From Yoonia sp035117555 (lineage in GTDB: Bacteria > Pseudomonadota > Alphaproteobacteria > Rhodobacterales > Rhodobacteraceae), in NCBI RefSeq assembly GCF_035117555.1, contig NZ_JAYKPK010000010.1, positions 1-64,000 of the forward strand: DNA of 64,000 nt, in the 5' to 3' direction. The notes under the pieces are model-generated. The model saw nothing but the letters and a program-made list of their open reading frames with translations, ran no database searches and was not told where the DNA came from. Below are positions 51,137 to 60,968 of this stretch, piece after piece. Numbering within the stretch: the stretch's first letter is position 1; each line of letters begins with the position of its first letter. The translations under genes and the position numbers were made by a program.

Positions 51137-53961
51137 GCCTTTTTGAACCCCGCCAAAGCGGCCGCAAAGGGATTATCCGGGTCAATCGGTTTGTCCCGCT
51201 TGGGTTTAGCCTGAAAGCTTTCAGGCTTGTTGGCCTGCGCGGGCGGCTTGCCTTTGCCTTTCCCCTTCGGCTTGGGATTGCCGCGTGGGCGTTCACCACC
51301 TGCCGGGCGGGCCGGACGCACGGCGCGACCGCCCCAGGTGAAAGTATAAAACGCCTCCATCTCGGGCGCTTCAACCGGGATTTCCTGCGGCGCATCGGGC
51401 GCGTCGGCGGGGTCATCGACAGGCATTTCCTGCGGTGCATCATCGGGCAGTTCGACTGGCACATCGGCAGGGCTGTCAGCGGGTGGCGCGTCATTCGGCA
51501 CTTCTACCGGCGGCTCTGGTGCAGTGTCCGGGTCCTGCACTGGCACTTCCACTGGCGGCTTGCCAGCGACATCGGCGCGCGCAGCTTTCACCTTTACCCG
51601 TTCGGCTTTCTCGGCTTTGTAGCCCAGGCCCGCCATCAGATCGGCGAATTGATCCAAGGTCATGCCGGTGATCGACAGCATATCTGCATTCGCCTCGAAC
51701 CCCGCACGGCTGTCCTTGTCGCGCAACATATCGGCGAGCCGTTCGAGCATATCGATGCGGATCGCCCTTTCGCCCGCAGCGCGGTAGCCCGACATCGCGT
51801 AATAGCCTGGCACAGCGTCTTTCGCGGCTGGCAAAGTCACCAGACCGGGGGGCGGGCTTTCGGGGAATTCGGACAGGTTCTTCGCCAGGGACCACAGCAC
51901 CAGCCGCAGACGCGTCGGCGCGGGTTTCAGCAGCAAAGGCTGGAAAATGGTGAACTGACCAAAGCGCACGCCATGTTTGCGCAGGGCAGAACGTGCCTCC
52001 TGATCCAGCGCCTTGACCTCATCCGCAACATCGCCACGCGGGATGATGCCGAAATTTTCGGCCATGCGGAAAGCGAAGCCTTTCGCGGCCCCTGTCAGCG
52101 TCTCGTCGTTGCGCAAAGCCAGCAGGCCTTCAAAGCCCGCAGCAATCTTGCGGTCGATGAAATGCTGCAACCGGCGCTGCACCTTGGCGGTCACGTCAGG
52201 CCCGGCTTCTTCATCCACGAACACCGCGACGCCGGGTTTAAGCGGATCGGACCCCGCCACCAGTTTGCCCAAAGCCTGATCGCCCCACATCAGGCCACCC
52301 TGTTCGGTGAAATCAATCTCGGTATCGGGCGCGTTATAGAAACGGTCCGCGCGCAGATGCAGATGCGGCGCAATCGCCTGCACCGAGGCCTGCCGCAGGG
52401 TTTTCGCCTCGTCCGGGCTGCCCGCCTTGTCCATGCGGAAACGGAACCCTTCCAAACGACCGACGAATTCGCCCTCGACGGTCACTTCACCTTTTTCATT
52501 CACCTCGGCCAACAGGCTCTCCTTTTGTTTGAGCCGGCGAAGCAGGATACTGGTCCGCCGGTCCACAAATCTTTGCGTCAATGCACCATGCAGCGCATCT
52601 GATAAACGGTCTTCTACAGCGCGCGTTTCATCACGCCAATGCAAATCGTCAACCAACCAGCCTTTGCGCTGGGCCACATAAGTCCAGGTGCGGATAAAGG
52701 CGAGCCGTTTGGACAAAGTATCAATATCCCCGTCCGTGCGGTCAATCCGCCGCACCTGAAGCGCAAACCAATTGGCCGAGACATGCCCAAGTTGATGCAG
52801 ATCGTTGTAAATCTGCGTCAGAAGGGCCGCATGTTCCGCCGGTGAAACACCGCGAAAGTCAGGGATTCGGCACACGTCCCAGAGCAGTTTGACCGACGGC
52901 CCGTCCGTCGCACGCGCCGCAACCTCTGCATCCAGTGACAGCGCTTTGAGCGCCGCCAGATCATCGCTTTCGCGCACGCGGGTCAGCCAGGGGTTGTCGG
53001 TGCGATCCTCCAACGTGCTGATCAGCCGCTTGATGGAGCCGAATTGTAACCGGCTGTTGCGCCATTGCAGTTTGGTGACCGGGCGGAACTGGTGATTGCA
53101 GATCGCCTCTGCCACAGCATCATCCAAAGGCGGGGCCTCACCCGTCACGCCAAAGGTGCCGTTCTCAACATGCCGCCCGGCGCGGCCTGCGATCTGGGCC
53201 AATTCCTCGGGTGCCAGATGCCGCATCCGTCGCCCGTCAAATTTCGTCAGCGAGGAAAAGGCGACATGGCCGATATCCAAATTCAGCCCCATCCCGATGG
53301 CATCGGTGGCGACCAGATAATCGACATCGCCGTTCTGATACATTTCCACCTGCGCATTGCGGGTGCGGGGCGACAGCGCGCCCATCACCACAGCAGCGCC
53401 GCCTTTGGTGCGGCGCAGCAATTCGGCGATGGCATAGACGTTATCCACCGAAAACCCGACGATGGCTGATCTTGCTGGCATCCGGCTGATCTTTTTCGAC
53501 CCGGTATAGGTCAGCTCTGACAACCTTTCGCGCGCCATGAACTGCACACCGGGCACCAAGGCGGCAATCGCCCCGCGCATGGTTTCGGCCCCCAGAAACA
53601 GCGTTTCATGCAGCCCGCGCGCATGCAGCAGACGGTCGGTGAACACATGCCCCCGCTCAGGATCGCCGCAAAGCTGGATCTCATCCACAGCCAGAAAATC
53701 GCAGCCCATGCCCTCGGGCATCGCCTCGACCGTGCAGACCCAATAGGCCGCACGCGGCGGCACGATCCGTTCCTCGCCCGTGACCAAGGCCACCACGGAT
53801 GGCCCCTTGATCGCGACGATCCGGTCATAAACCTCGCGCGCGAGCAGGCGCAACGGCAGGCCGATGACACCGGAGCGATAAGACAGCATCCGCTGGATCG
53901 CATAATGGGTCTTGCCGGTATTGGTCGGCCCAAGCACGGCCGTAATCCGGGAACCTTGCAT
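51133..53961 (-). CDS. SUV3-like RNA helicase with an acidic/basic tail
   Basis: 942 residues. Walker A GPTNTGKT (11-18), a DEIQ box (VDEIQLCGDPERGH), and QIAGRAGRH in the second RecA domain mark a superfamily 2 helicase of the mitochondrial SUV3 type. From about 799 to 868 there is a Pro/Asp/Glu-rich PxEVP-type repeat tail, then about 45 basic residues and a hydrophobic end. Likely works with exoribonuclease or ribosome factors; operon with the S4 protein. Confidence 0.9.
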   Translation of the reverse strand: MQGSRITAVLGPTNTGKTHYAIQRMLSYRSGVIGLPLRLLAREVYDRIVAIKGPSVVALVTGEERIVPPRAAYWVCTVEAMPEGMGCDFLAVDEIQLCGDPERGHVFTDRLLHARGLHETLFLGAETMRGAIAALVPGVQFMARERLSELTYTGSKKISRMPARSAIVGFSVDNVYAIAELLRRTKGGAAVVMGALSPRTRNAQVEMYQNGDVDYLVATDAIGMGLNLDIGHVAFSSLTKFDGRRMRHLAPEELAQIAGRAGRHVENGTFGVTGEAPPLDDAVAEAICNHQFRPVTKLQWRNSRLQFGSIKRLISTLEDRTDNPWLTRVRESDDLAALKALSLDAEVAARATDGPSVKLLWDVCRIPDFRGVSPAEHAALLTQIYNDLHQLGHVSANWFALQVRRIDRTDGDIDTLSKRLAFIRTWTYVAQRKGWLVDDLHWRDETRAVEDRLSDALHGALTQRFVDRRTSILLRRLKQKESLLAEVNEKGEVTVEGEFVGRLEGFRFRMDKAGSPDEAKTLRQASVQAIAPHLHLRADRFYNAPDTEIDFTEQGGLMWGDQALGKLVAGSDPLKPGVAVFVDEEAGPDVTAKVQRRLQHFIDRKIAAGFEGLLALRNDETLTGAAKGFAFRMAENFGIIPRGDVADEVKALDQEARSALRKHGVRFGQFTIFQPLLLKPAPTRLRLVLWSLAKNLSEFPESPPPGLVTLPAAKDAVPGYYAMSGYRAAGERAIRIDMLERLADMLRDKDSRAGFEANADMLSITGMTLDQFADLMAGLGYKAEKAERVKVKAARADVAGKPPVEVPVQDPDTAPEPPVEVPNDAPPADSPADVPVELPDDAPQEMPVDDPADAPDAPQEIPVEAPEMEAFYTFTWGGRAVRPARPAGGERPRGNPKPKGKGKGKPPAQANKPESFQAKPKRDKPIDPDNPFAAALAGFKKA

Positions 53962-53985
53962 TTTCGTCCCCGTCTGGGGTGGCGA

Positions 53986-54564
53986 TCAGATCGCCAAACC
54001 CTCTAATTGTTGTTCCAAGCGGTCGATATCCGCCTTCGCCTGCGCGGAGTGTGGCACGATTTCGATGATCATGCGCTGAAGGTCAAGGGCCGCCGACGGG
54101 CGGTCCATTTCCTCCATGATCGCGGCCAGCCCGCGCATCGCCTCGAAATGCCGTGGGTTGCGCGCCAGCACTTCCTCAAGATCGGCCATGGCGGGGCCGA
54201 CCTCATCAAGCAGATAATAGGCCGTCGCGCGCTGAAAATACCCTTCGGCAAACTCCGGCGCATGATCGACAAGGGCAGAAAAATGATCCAGCGCCGCATC
54301 CGCTGCGCCCGCTTCCAGCGCGTCAAAGCCACGGCGCAGCAGCAGATCAATCGCGGGCGATCCGCTTTTGCCCCATGCGTCAATGATCTGATTTTCGATG
54401 CCCGGCGAACTCTGTTCATCAGCCTGTGACAATTCTGCGAAAAGCTGATCAAGCCTTTCGGTCTGTGCGACGACAGGCGCGGAAAAGCCGGTCAGCAGCA
54501 CAATTGCCGTAACGATACATTTGAAGCGAAAGTCGTGAGCCATCATATTGGTAATGTAGCGCAT
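53986..54564 (-). CDS. Periplasmic TPR-repeat protein
   Basis: 192 residues from the ATG at 54564; ATGs six or seven codons downstream are alternatives. Signal peptide ends near VVA-Q. Two or three TPR repeats (for example LDHFSALVDHAPEFAEGYFQRATAYYLLDEVGPAMADLEEVLARNPRHFEAMRGLA). Interaction partner unknown. Separated from the helicase by 24 bases, probably its own promoter. Confidence 0.8.
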   Translation of the reverse strand: MRYITNMMAHDFRFKCIVTAIVLLTGFSAPVVAQTERLDQLFAELSQADEQSSPGIENQIIDAWGKSGSPAIDLLLRRGFDALEAGAADAALDHFSALVDHAPEFAEGYFQRATAYYLLDEVGPAMADLEEVLARNPRHFEAMRGLAAIMEEMDRPSAALDLQRMIIEIVPHSAQAKADIDRLEQQLEGLAI

Positions 54565-54620
54565 CACGCGCCAGACACCAGAGCCTGCCTGCCGCAGCTG
54601 ATCACGAAAGGATTAGATCA

Positions 54621-54911
54621 ATGAGCGAAGTCGTGAATGAAGCCGTCACCCAGTTGAACGCCAAGATGGGCGGCGCGGGTTTCGACGGTGTCGCCAAATT
54701 TGTGATCGAAGAAGAAGGTGCGATCATCATCGATCACAACGGCGCCCGCGCCAGCGATGACGAGGCCGATGTGACCCTGACCGCCACAGCCGATGTGTTC
54801 AAGGCGATCCTTGACGGCGAGCAGAACCCGACCACCGCCTTTATGACCGGCAAACTGGCCGTCGATGGCGATATGGGTCTGGCGATGAAATTGTCCGGCG
54901 TCCTGTCCTGA
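54621..54911 (+). CDS. SCP2 sterol-binding domain protein
   Basis: 96 residues, AAAGGA before the ATG. The SCP2 fold is shown by VVNEAVTQLNAKMGGAGFDGVAKFVIEEEGAIIIDHNGA and AFMTGKLAVDGDMGLAMKL. Probably binds a lipid; the following gene, overlapping by TGATG, is a lipase-type hydrolase, so the two may act together. Confidence 0.9.
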   Translation: MSEVVNEAVTQLNAKMGGAGFDGVAKFVIEEEGAIIIDHNGARASDDEADVTLTATADVFKAILDGEQNPTTAFMTGKLAVDGDMGLAMKLSGVLS

Positions 54912-55849
54912 TGACCCAAACCGCCCCGTTTTACGACGACATCGCAGATGGCCCGGCAAACGGGGCGGCGCATTGGATAACGACCAGCGACAACAGGCGG
55001 ATCCGTGTCGGCCTCTGGCCCGCGGAACAGGCCAAAGGCACCGTGCTGATCTTTCCCGGTCGCACGGAATTTATCGAAAAATACGGGATGACCGCGCGCG
55101 CGCTGACTGCCGCTGGCTACACCACTCTGGCGATTGACTGGCGCGGGCAAGGCCTGTCCGACCGGCTGATCGATGATCCCGCCTTGGGCCATGTCGGGGA
55201 TTTTGCCGACTATCAACTGGATGTGCAGGCCGTGCTGGATCATGCGCAGGCCGCCAACCTGCCCCGCCCCTATTTCATGATCGCCCATTCGATGGGTGGC
55301 TGCATCGGGCTGCGGTCGCTGACCACAGGTCTTGATATCAACGCCGTGATGTTTTCCGCCCCGATGTGGGGCATCGGCATGTCGCGCGCGGTGCATTCTT
55401 TCGCCTGGGGCCTGTCCGGTCTCAGCCAATCGCTGAAATTCGATGAAAAGATCGTGCCGGGCCAGATGCCTGCCAGCTATCTTCTGCATCAGCCCTTCGC
55501 AGGCAATGCACTGACCAATGATGCCGAAATCTATGCGGCTCTGCGCCAGCAGGTCAGCGCCCATCCCGAGCTTGGGCTCGGCGGGCCATCCCTGCGCTGG
55601 CTGCGGCAATCCTTGCAGGAAATGCGAGCCCTGTCCCGCCTGCCCGCACCCAAAGCCCCCTGCATCACCTTTCTGGGCAGCAAGGAAGCTATTGTAGATC
55701 CCGCCGCGATCCGCAGCCGCATGGCCAGATGGCCGAATGGCGTGTTGCACGAGATCAAAGGCGGCAAACATGAAATGCTGATGGACACAGCCGAGATGCG
55801 CGGCATGGTCATGGCCAAGACCTTGGCGCATTTCAACGCGCATCGCTGA
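54911..55849 (+). CDS. Alpha/beta hydrolase, monoacylglycerol-lipase-like
   Basis: 312 residues. IFPGRTEFIEKYG, DWRGQGLSDR, AHSMGGCIGL (nucleophile Ser) and KGGKHEMLMD (catalytic His) are the hydrolase motifs found in PldB/monoglyceride lipases. Starts in an overlap with the SCP2 protein. Confidence 0.87.
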   Translation: MTQTAPFYDDIADGPANGAAHWITTSDNRRIRVGLWPAEQAKGTVLIFPGRTEFIEKYGMTARALTAAGYTTLAIDWRGQGLSDRLIDDPALGHVGDFADYQLDVQAVLDHAQAANLPRPYFMIAHSMGGCIGLRSLTTGLDINAVMFSAPMWGIGMSRAVHSFAWGLSGLSQSLKFDEKIVPGQMPASYLLHQPFAGNALTNDAEIYAALRQQVSAHPELGLGGPSLRWLRQSLQEMRALSRLPAPKAPCITFLGSKEAIVDPAAIRSRMARWPNGVLHEIKGGKHEMLMDTAEMRGMVMAKTLAHFNAHR

Positions 55850-55877
55850 CCCCAAGCGCCCTGTCTTCTTTTTTCTA

Positions 55878-55904
55878 AAAATACTCCCGCCGGAGGCGCG
55901 CCGA
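55878..55904. repeat. CCGCCGGAGG dispersed repeat, copy 3
   Basis: ATACTCCCGCCGGAGGCGCG, between the hydrolase and the exonuclease gene, followed by a GCGCC hairpin. Confidence 0.7.
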
Positions 55905-55950
55905 AGGCGCTCCCTATTGGCAGGACCATTTCAGCCCCTATCTGACATGA

Positions 55951-56961
55951 ATGGCTGATGTCCTCACCTTCACCGATCACGGGATCTATTGCCCCGCAGG
56001 CGATTTCTATATCGATCCTTGGCGACCGGTGCCGCGTGCCCTGATCACCCATGCCCATAGCGATCACGCGCGCTGGGGGATGGAAAGCTATCTCGCCACC
56101 CCCGGCACGGCGGCTGTGATGCGCCACCGCCTGGGCGATATCAATGTGCAGACCATCGCTTATGGGGCCGAGCAACAGATCGGCGATGCGACCGTGTCCT
56201 TCCACCCCGCAGGCCATGTGCCCGGATCGGCGCAGATCAAGGTCGCGGTGAAAGGCCAGGTCTGGGTCGCCTCGGGCGATTATAAAACCGTCGATGACGG
56301 GCTGTCGGAACCTTTCGCACCGGTCAAATGCCACGCTTTCATCAGCGAAAGCACCTTTGGCCTGCCGATTTTCAACTGGACGCCACAGGGTATCCTGCGC
56401 GACCAGATCAACCGCTGGTGGGCGGATTGCGCCGCCAACGGGCAGACCGCGATCCTTGGTGCCTATGCTCTGGGCAAGGCGCAACGGCTGTTGCGTCTGG
56501 TGGACCCCGATATCGGCCCGATCCTGACCCATGGCGCAGTGGAAAACACCAATGAGGTGTTGCGCGCCATCGGCATCGCCCTGCCCGACACGATCCGCGT
56601 CGATGCCAGCGTGACCGCCAAAACCCATCCCGGCGCTTTGGTGCTGGCGACACCCAGCGCGCTTGGCACGACTTGGGCGAAACGCTTCGGCCCTGCCTCG
56701 ACCGCCTTTGCCAGCGGCTGGATGGCCCTGCGCGGCGTGCGGCGCAGGCGGGCAGCGGATCGGGGGTTTATCGTCTCTGACCATGCCGATTGGGCCGGGC
56801 TGAATGCAGCGATCAAGGCGACAGGGGCCGAGAAAATCTTTGTCACCCATGGCTATACATCGGCCTTTCAGCACTGGCTGCGTGATCAAGGCTATGACGC
56901 GCATATCGTCAGCACCGATTATCAGGGTGAGGGCTTTGACAGCACCGAGGATGCGGCATGA
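55951..56961 (+). CDS. Ligase-associated DNA exonuclease (MBL fold)
   Basis: 336 residues. The HAHSDH metal motif (34-39), TWRSGDYKT-like VASGDYKT, FISESTFGLPIF and the SDHADW region match the beta-CASP-type exonuclease that is always next to ATP-dependent ligases. Processes DNA ends before joining. Its stop overlaps the ligase ATG by four bases. Confidence 0.9.
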   Translation: MADVLTFTDHGIYCPAGDFYIDPWRPVPRALITHAHSDHARWGMESYLATPGTAAVMRHRLGDINVQTIAYGAEQQIGDATVSFHPAGHVPGSAQIKVAVKGQVWVASGDYKTVDDGLSEPFAPVKCHAFISESTFGLPIFNWTPQGILRDQINRWWADCAANGQTAILGAYALGKAQRLLRLVDPDIGPILTHGAVENTNEVLRAIGIALPDTIRVDASVTAKTHPGALVLATPSALGTTWAKRFGPASTAFASGWMALRGVRRRRAADRGFIVSDHADWAGLNAAIKATGAEKIFVTHGYTSAFQHWLRDQGYDAHIVSTDYQGEGFDSTEDAA

Positions 56962-58541
56962 AAGCCTTTGCCGCCCTATTCGCCGGGCTCGACGAAAGCA
57001 CGAAAACCAGCGTCAAAGTCGCGGCCCTGGCCGATTATTTCCGCAACGCCCCTGATGATGACAAACTCTGGACCGCCGCCCTGTTCACCGGGCGCAGGCC
57101 GAAACGGGTGATCACCGCCACCAAATTGCGGCTTTGGGCGGCGGAACGCGCTGGCCTGCCCGATTGGCTGTTCGAGGAAAGCTACAGTATCGCAGGCGAT
57201 CTGGCCGAAACCATTGCGCTGGTCCTGCCGCCGCCCAGCCAGACCAGCGACCAAAGCCTGACGCATTGGATCATGCGTTTGCGTGAATTGGGGACGCAGG
57301 ATGAAGACGCCCGCAAGGCCGGTATCCTCGCCGCTTGGGACAGCCTGCCCCATGCCGAACGGTTCCTGTTCACGAAACTCCTGACAGGTGGTTTCCGCAT
57401 CGGGATCAGCGCCAAACTGATGACCCGCGCCTTGGCGCTGGCGACGGGTCAGTCGGAACCGGAACTTACCCATAAGCTGATGGGCAACTGGACGCCGGAC
57501 AATGTATCTTGGGACAGTCTGATCGTGGCCGATGACCCGACCAGCGACGAATCGCGCCCCTATCCGTTTTATCTGGCCTATCAACTCGAAGACCTCACAG
57601 CCCTTGGCCCGCCCGGAGATTGGAGCGCAGAGCATAAATGGGATGGCATCCGTGGCCAGTTTATCCTGCGCGGCGGCACCCATTACCTATGGTCGCGCGG
57701 CGAAGACCTGATGACTGACCGATTCCCAGAACTTGCGCAATTGTGCGATTTTCTGCCCGATGGCACCGTGATCGATGGCGAAGTGCTGGCCTTTGCAAAT
57801 GCCGCACCTTTGCCCTTTTCTGCTCTCCAAAAGCGGATCGGCCGCAAAACCGTGCCGCGCAAATTGCTGGCCGAAGCCCCTGTGGTGCTGATGGCCTATG
57901 ACCTGCTGGAACATCAGGGGCAGGACATCCGCGACCTGCCCTTTGCCGACCGCCGCCAGCATCTGGCAGAGGTAGCACGGGGGTCCAACGGTACCTTACG
58001 GCTGTCGCCACAACTGACCTTCGCCAATTGGGACGACCTGACCGCCATCCGCGCCACATCGCGCGATATCGGTGCCGAAGGGTTGATGCTGAAGCGCCAC
58101 GACAGCCCCTATCTGTCAGGCCGCAAAAAAGGCGATTGGTGGAAATGGAAGGTCGATCCGCTGACCATCGACGCGGTGATGATCTATGCGCAATCCGGCA
58201 GCGGGCGACGCGCGAATCTGTTCACCGATTACACCTTTGCTGTCCGCGATGGTGACTCTTTGGTGCCTTTCACCAAAGCCTATTCCGGACTGACCGATGC
58301 CGAATTCCGCGAAATCACCGCTTGGGTGCGTAAGAACACCTTGCAAAAATTTGGCCCCGTGCGGCAGGTCCCGCCCGTGCATGTGTTCGAGATCGCCTTT
58401 GAAGGCATCAACCAAAGCCCGCGCCATAAATCCGGCGTCGCCCTGCGCTTTCCCCGGATGCTGCGCTGGCGGCAGGACAAACCCGTGGCCGAGGCCAATA
58501 CCCTGGCTGATCTGCAAGAAATGCTGCGGCTTTACGGCTGA
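56958..58541 (+). CDS. ATP-dependent DNA ligase
   Basis: 527 residues. The adenylation lysine is Lys227 in EHKWDGIRGQ; further motifs are DGTVIDGEVLAF, EGLMLKRHDSPY and WKWKVDPL. N-terminal DNA-binding domain and C-terminal OB fold present. Accessory to the NAD-dependent ligase; acts with the exonuclease in repair. Confidence 0.94.
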   Translation: MKAFAALFAGLDESTKTSVKVAALADYFRNAPDDDKLWTAALFTGRRPKRVITATKLRLWAAERAGLPDWLFEESYSIAGDLAETIALVLPPPSQTSDQSLTHWIMRLRELGTQDEDARKAGILAAWDSLPHAERFLFTKLLTGGFRIGISAKLMTRALALATGQSEPELTHKLMGNWTPDNVSWDSLIVADDPTSDESRPYPFYLAYQLEDLTALGPPGDWSAEHKWDGIRGQFILRGGTHYLWSRGEDLMTDRFPELAQLCDFLPDGTVIDGEVLAFANAAPLPFSALQKRIGRKTVPRKLLAEAPVVLMAYDLLEHQGQDIRDLPFADRRQHLAEVARGSNGTLRLSPQLTFANWDDLTAIRATSRDIGAEGLMLKRHDSPYLSGRKKGDWWKWKVDPLTIDAVMIYAQSGSGRRANLFTDYTFAVRDGDSLVPFTKAYSGLTDAEFREITAWVRKNTLQKFGPVRQVPPVHVFEIAFEGINQSPRHKSGVALRFPRMLRWRQDKPVAEANTLADLQEMLRLYG

Positions 58542-58604
58542 CAGGGTTTCATGCGGGCGCAGGGCGGCTTAGATTGCATGTGAAATCAGAGAGAAAGACG
58601 CGCC

Positions 58605-60416
58605 ATGAAAACCCCCTGCTATGATCACACGTCCACTGGCAAAGCCGATTTCGGTAACCTGCCCGAATGGGACCTGACGGATCTTTATCCGTCCGAGGAC
58701 AGTGCCGAAATCAAGCGCGATCTGGCGTGGCTTGAAAAAGAATGCAGCGCCTTCGCGCAGGATTACGAAGGCAAGCTGGCGGATCTCGATGCCGCTGGCC
58801 TGCTGGGTGCCGTGCAGCGCTATGAACAGATCGACGTCATCGCCGGGCGGATCATGTCCTTTGCCGGGCTGCGCTATTACCAGATGACCACCGACAGCCA
58901 CCGCGCGAAATTCATGGCTGATTGTCAGGACAAGATCACCAATTTTACGACACCTTTGGTGTTTTACGGGCTGGAATTCAACCGGCTGGAGGATGCGCAT
59001 CTGTCCGGCCTGCTCGCCGCCAATGCCGATCTGGCGCGTTACAAACCCGTCTTTGACCGGATGCGCGCGATGAAGCCGCATCAGCTGTCTGATGAGCTGG
59101 AAAAATTCCTGCATGATGCATCGACCGTGGGTGCTGCCGCATGGAACAGGCTCTTTGACGAAACCATGGCGGGGTTGGAGTTTTACGTCGATGGCGATCT
59201 GCTGAACCTTGAAAGCACGCTGAACCTGCTCACCGATCAGGACCGCGACAAGCGCGAGGCGGCGACCCATGCGCTCGCCGATGTGTTCCGCGACACGATC
59301 AAGATTTTCGCCCGCGTGCATAACACGCTGACCAAGGAAAAAGAGATCGAGGATCGCTGGCGCAAAATGCCCACCCCGCAAACCGCGCGGCATCTGGCCA
59401 ACCATGTCGAACCCGAAGTGGTCGAAGCCCTGCGCGATGCTGTCGTCAAAGCCTATCCTCGCCTGTCGCACCGCTATTACGCGCTGAAGGCGAAATGGCT
59501 GGGGCTGGAACGGATGCAGGTCTGGGACCGCAATGCGCCTTTGCCGATGGACCAGACGCGCGTCGTGGGCTGGGACGAGGCGCGCGAGACAGTCCTGACC
59601 GCCTATGCCGGGTTCGATCCGCACATGGCGGAAATTGCGGGGCGGTTTTTCGACAAAGGCTGGATCGATGCTGCGACCAAACCGGGCAAGGCACCCGGCG
59701 CTTTCGCGCATCCGACAGTCACCCCGGTGCATCCCTATGTGATGCTCAACTACCTTGGCAAACCGCGCGATGTGATGACATTGGCGCATGAACTGGGCCA
59801 TGGCGTGCATCAGGTGCTGGCCGCGGAACAGGGCGAATTGCTGTCATCTACGCCGCTGACGCTGGCCGAAACAGCCTCCGTCTTCGGCGAAATGCTGACC
59901 TTCCGGCAATTGCTCGACAATGCCAAGACAAAGCAGGACCGCAAGGTGCTGCTGGCCGGCAAAGTCGAGGATATGATCAATACGGTCGTGCGCCAGATCG
60001 CGTTTTATGATTTTGAATGCAAACTCCATGCCGCGCGGGCCGAGGGTGAGCTGACGCCCGATGATATCAACGCGCTCTGGATGTCGGTGCAGGCCGAAAG
60101 CCTTGGGCCTATTTTCGATTTCGCCGATGGCTATGAAACCTTCTGGGCCTATATCCCGCACTTCGTGCATTCGCCGTTTTATGTCTATGCCTATGCTTTT
60201 GGCGATGGTCTGGTGAATGCGCTTTACGCGGTGTTTGAAGAAGGCGATGCCGATTTCCGCGACAAATATTTCGCTATGCTGCGCGCGGGCGGGTCCAAGC
60301 ACCACAAGGAGCTTTTGGCGCCTTTCGGGTTGGATGCATCCGACCCGGCCTTCTGGGACAAGGGTCTCGCACTGATCGAAAGCATGATCGACGAATTGGA
60401 AGCCATGGAAGAATGA
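58605..60416 (+). CDS. M3-family oligoendopeptidase F
   Basis: 603 residues, GAGAAAG before the ATG. The zinc site HELGHGVH (about residue 395), with a downstream glutamate in LTLAETASVFGEML, is the M3 family signature. Cytoplasmic peptide degradation. Its stop overlaps the next gene's ATG. Confidence 0.95.
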   Translation: MKTPCYDHTSTGKADFGNLPEWDLTDLYPSEDSAEIKRDLAWLEKECSAFAQDYEGKLADLDAAGLLGAVQRYEQIDVIAGRIMSFAGLRYYQMTTDSHRAKFMADCQDKITNFTTPLVFYGLEFNRLEDAHLSGLLAANADLARYKPVFDRMRAMKPHQLSDELEKFLHDASTVGAAAWNRLFDETMAGLEFYVDGDLLNLESTLNLLTDQDRDKREAATHALADVFRDTIKIFARVHNTLTKEKEIEDRWRKMPTPQTARHLANHVEPEVVEALRDAVVKAYPRLSHRYYALKAKWLGLERMQVWDRNAPLPMDQTRVVGWDEARETVLTAYAGFDPHMAEIAGRFFDKGWIDAATKPGKAPGAFAHPTVTPVHPYVMLNYLGKPRDVMTLAHELGHGVHQVLAAEQGELLSSTPLTLAETASVFGEMLTFRQLLDNAKTKQDRKVLLAGKVEDMINTVVRQIAFYDFECKLHAARAEGELTPDDINALWMSVQAESLGPIFDFADGYETFWAYIPHFVHSPFYVYAYAFGDGLVNALYAVFEEGDADFRDKYFAMLRAGGSKHHKELLAPFGLDASDPAFWDKGLALIESMIDELEAMEE

Positions 60417-60886
60417 CGAACGTCACCATCGCGCCGATGACACCCGCAACGCAAAACGCGTTGCGGGAGATCAGTGTGACACCAGAGCAGGTCAATTTCT
60501 CGGGCCAACCGACCGAAGTGATCGATCTGGATGAACCGCTGATCGATATTCATGTGATCCATTATGGCGATCAGGTCGCGGGGATGTTCCGCATTGATCG
60601 CGGGTTTCACCTGCATCATCGGTTTGCGGCCAGCACGACCTATGGGTTGCGCACTTTTCTGGTGGATCATCGCCTGCAAGGCCGCGGCATTGCGCGGGAA
60701 TGTTGCGGTCAGTTACACCGTTATCTGTCCGCACGTTATCCTGCGGCAGAGGCGATCATGCTGACCGTCAATCTGCTGAACCCCGGCGCGCGCAAAGTCT
60801 ATTTGGCGGGCGGTTTCATCGATACCGGCGCGCAATATATGGATGGCGGTTTTGGGCCGCAGCATATTCTGAAGCTGCCGCTTTAG
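60413..60886 (+). CDS. GNAT-family N-acetyltransferase
   Basis: 157 residues, coupled to the peptidase by ATGA. LRTFLVDHRLQGRGIARECCGQL carries the acetyl-CoA binding QGRGIA motif, followed by NLLNPGARKVYLAGGF. Substrate unknown. Confidence 0.87.
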   Translation: MTNVTIAPMTPATQNALREISVTPEQVNFSGQPTEVIDLDEPLIDIHVIHYGDQVAGMFRIDRGFHLHHRFAASTTYGLRTFLVDHRLQGRGIARECCGQLHRYLSARYPAAEAIMLTVNLLNPGARKVYLAGGFIDTGAQYMDGGFGPQHILKLPL

Positions 60887-60912
60887 AGACCTGCGCCGGG
60901 GGCAGCCAAAGG

Positions 60913-60940
60913 ACGCCTCCGGCGGGGGAGTATTTGCAGA
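60913..60940. repeat. CCGCCGGAGG dispersed repeat, copy 4 (reverse)
   Basis: GCCTCCGGCGGGGGAGTATT, the same motif in the opposite direction, between the convergent acetyltransferase and oxidoreductase genes; probably part of a transcription-end region. Confidence 0.7.
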
Positions 60941-60968
60941 AATAAGAAGACGCCAGAGGCGCGAGGGG

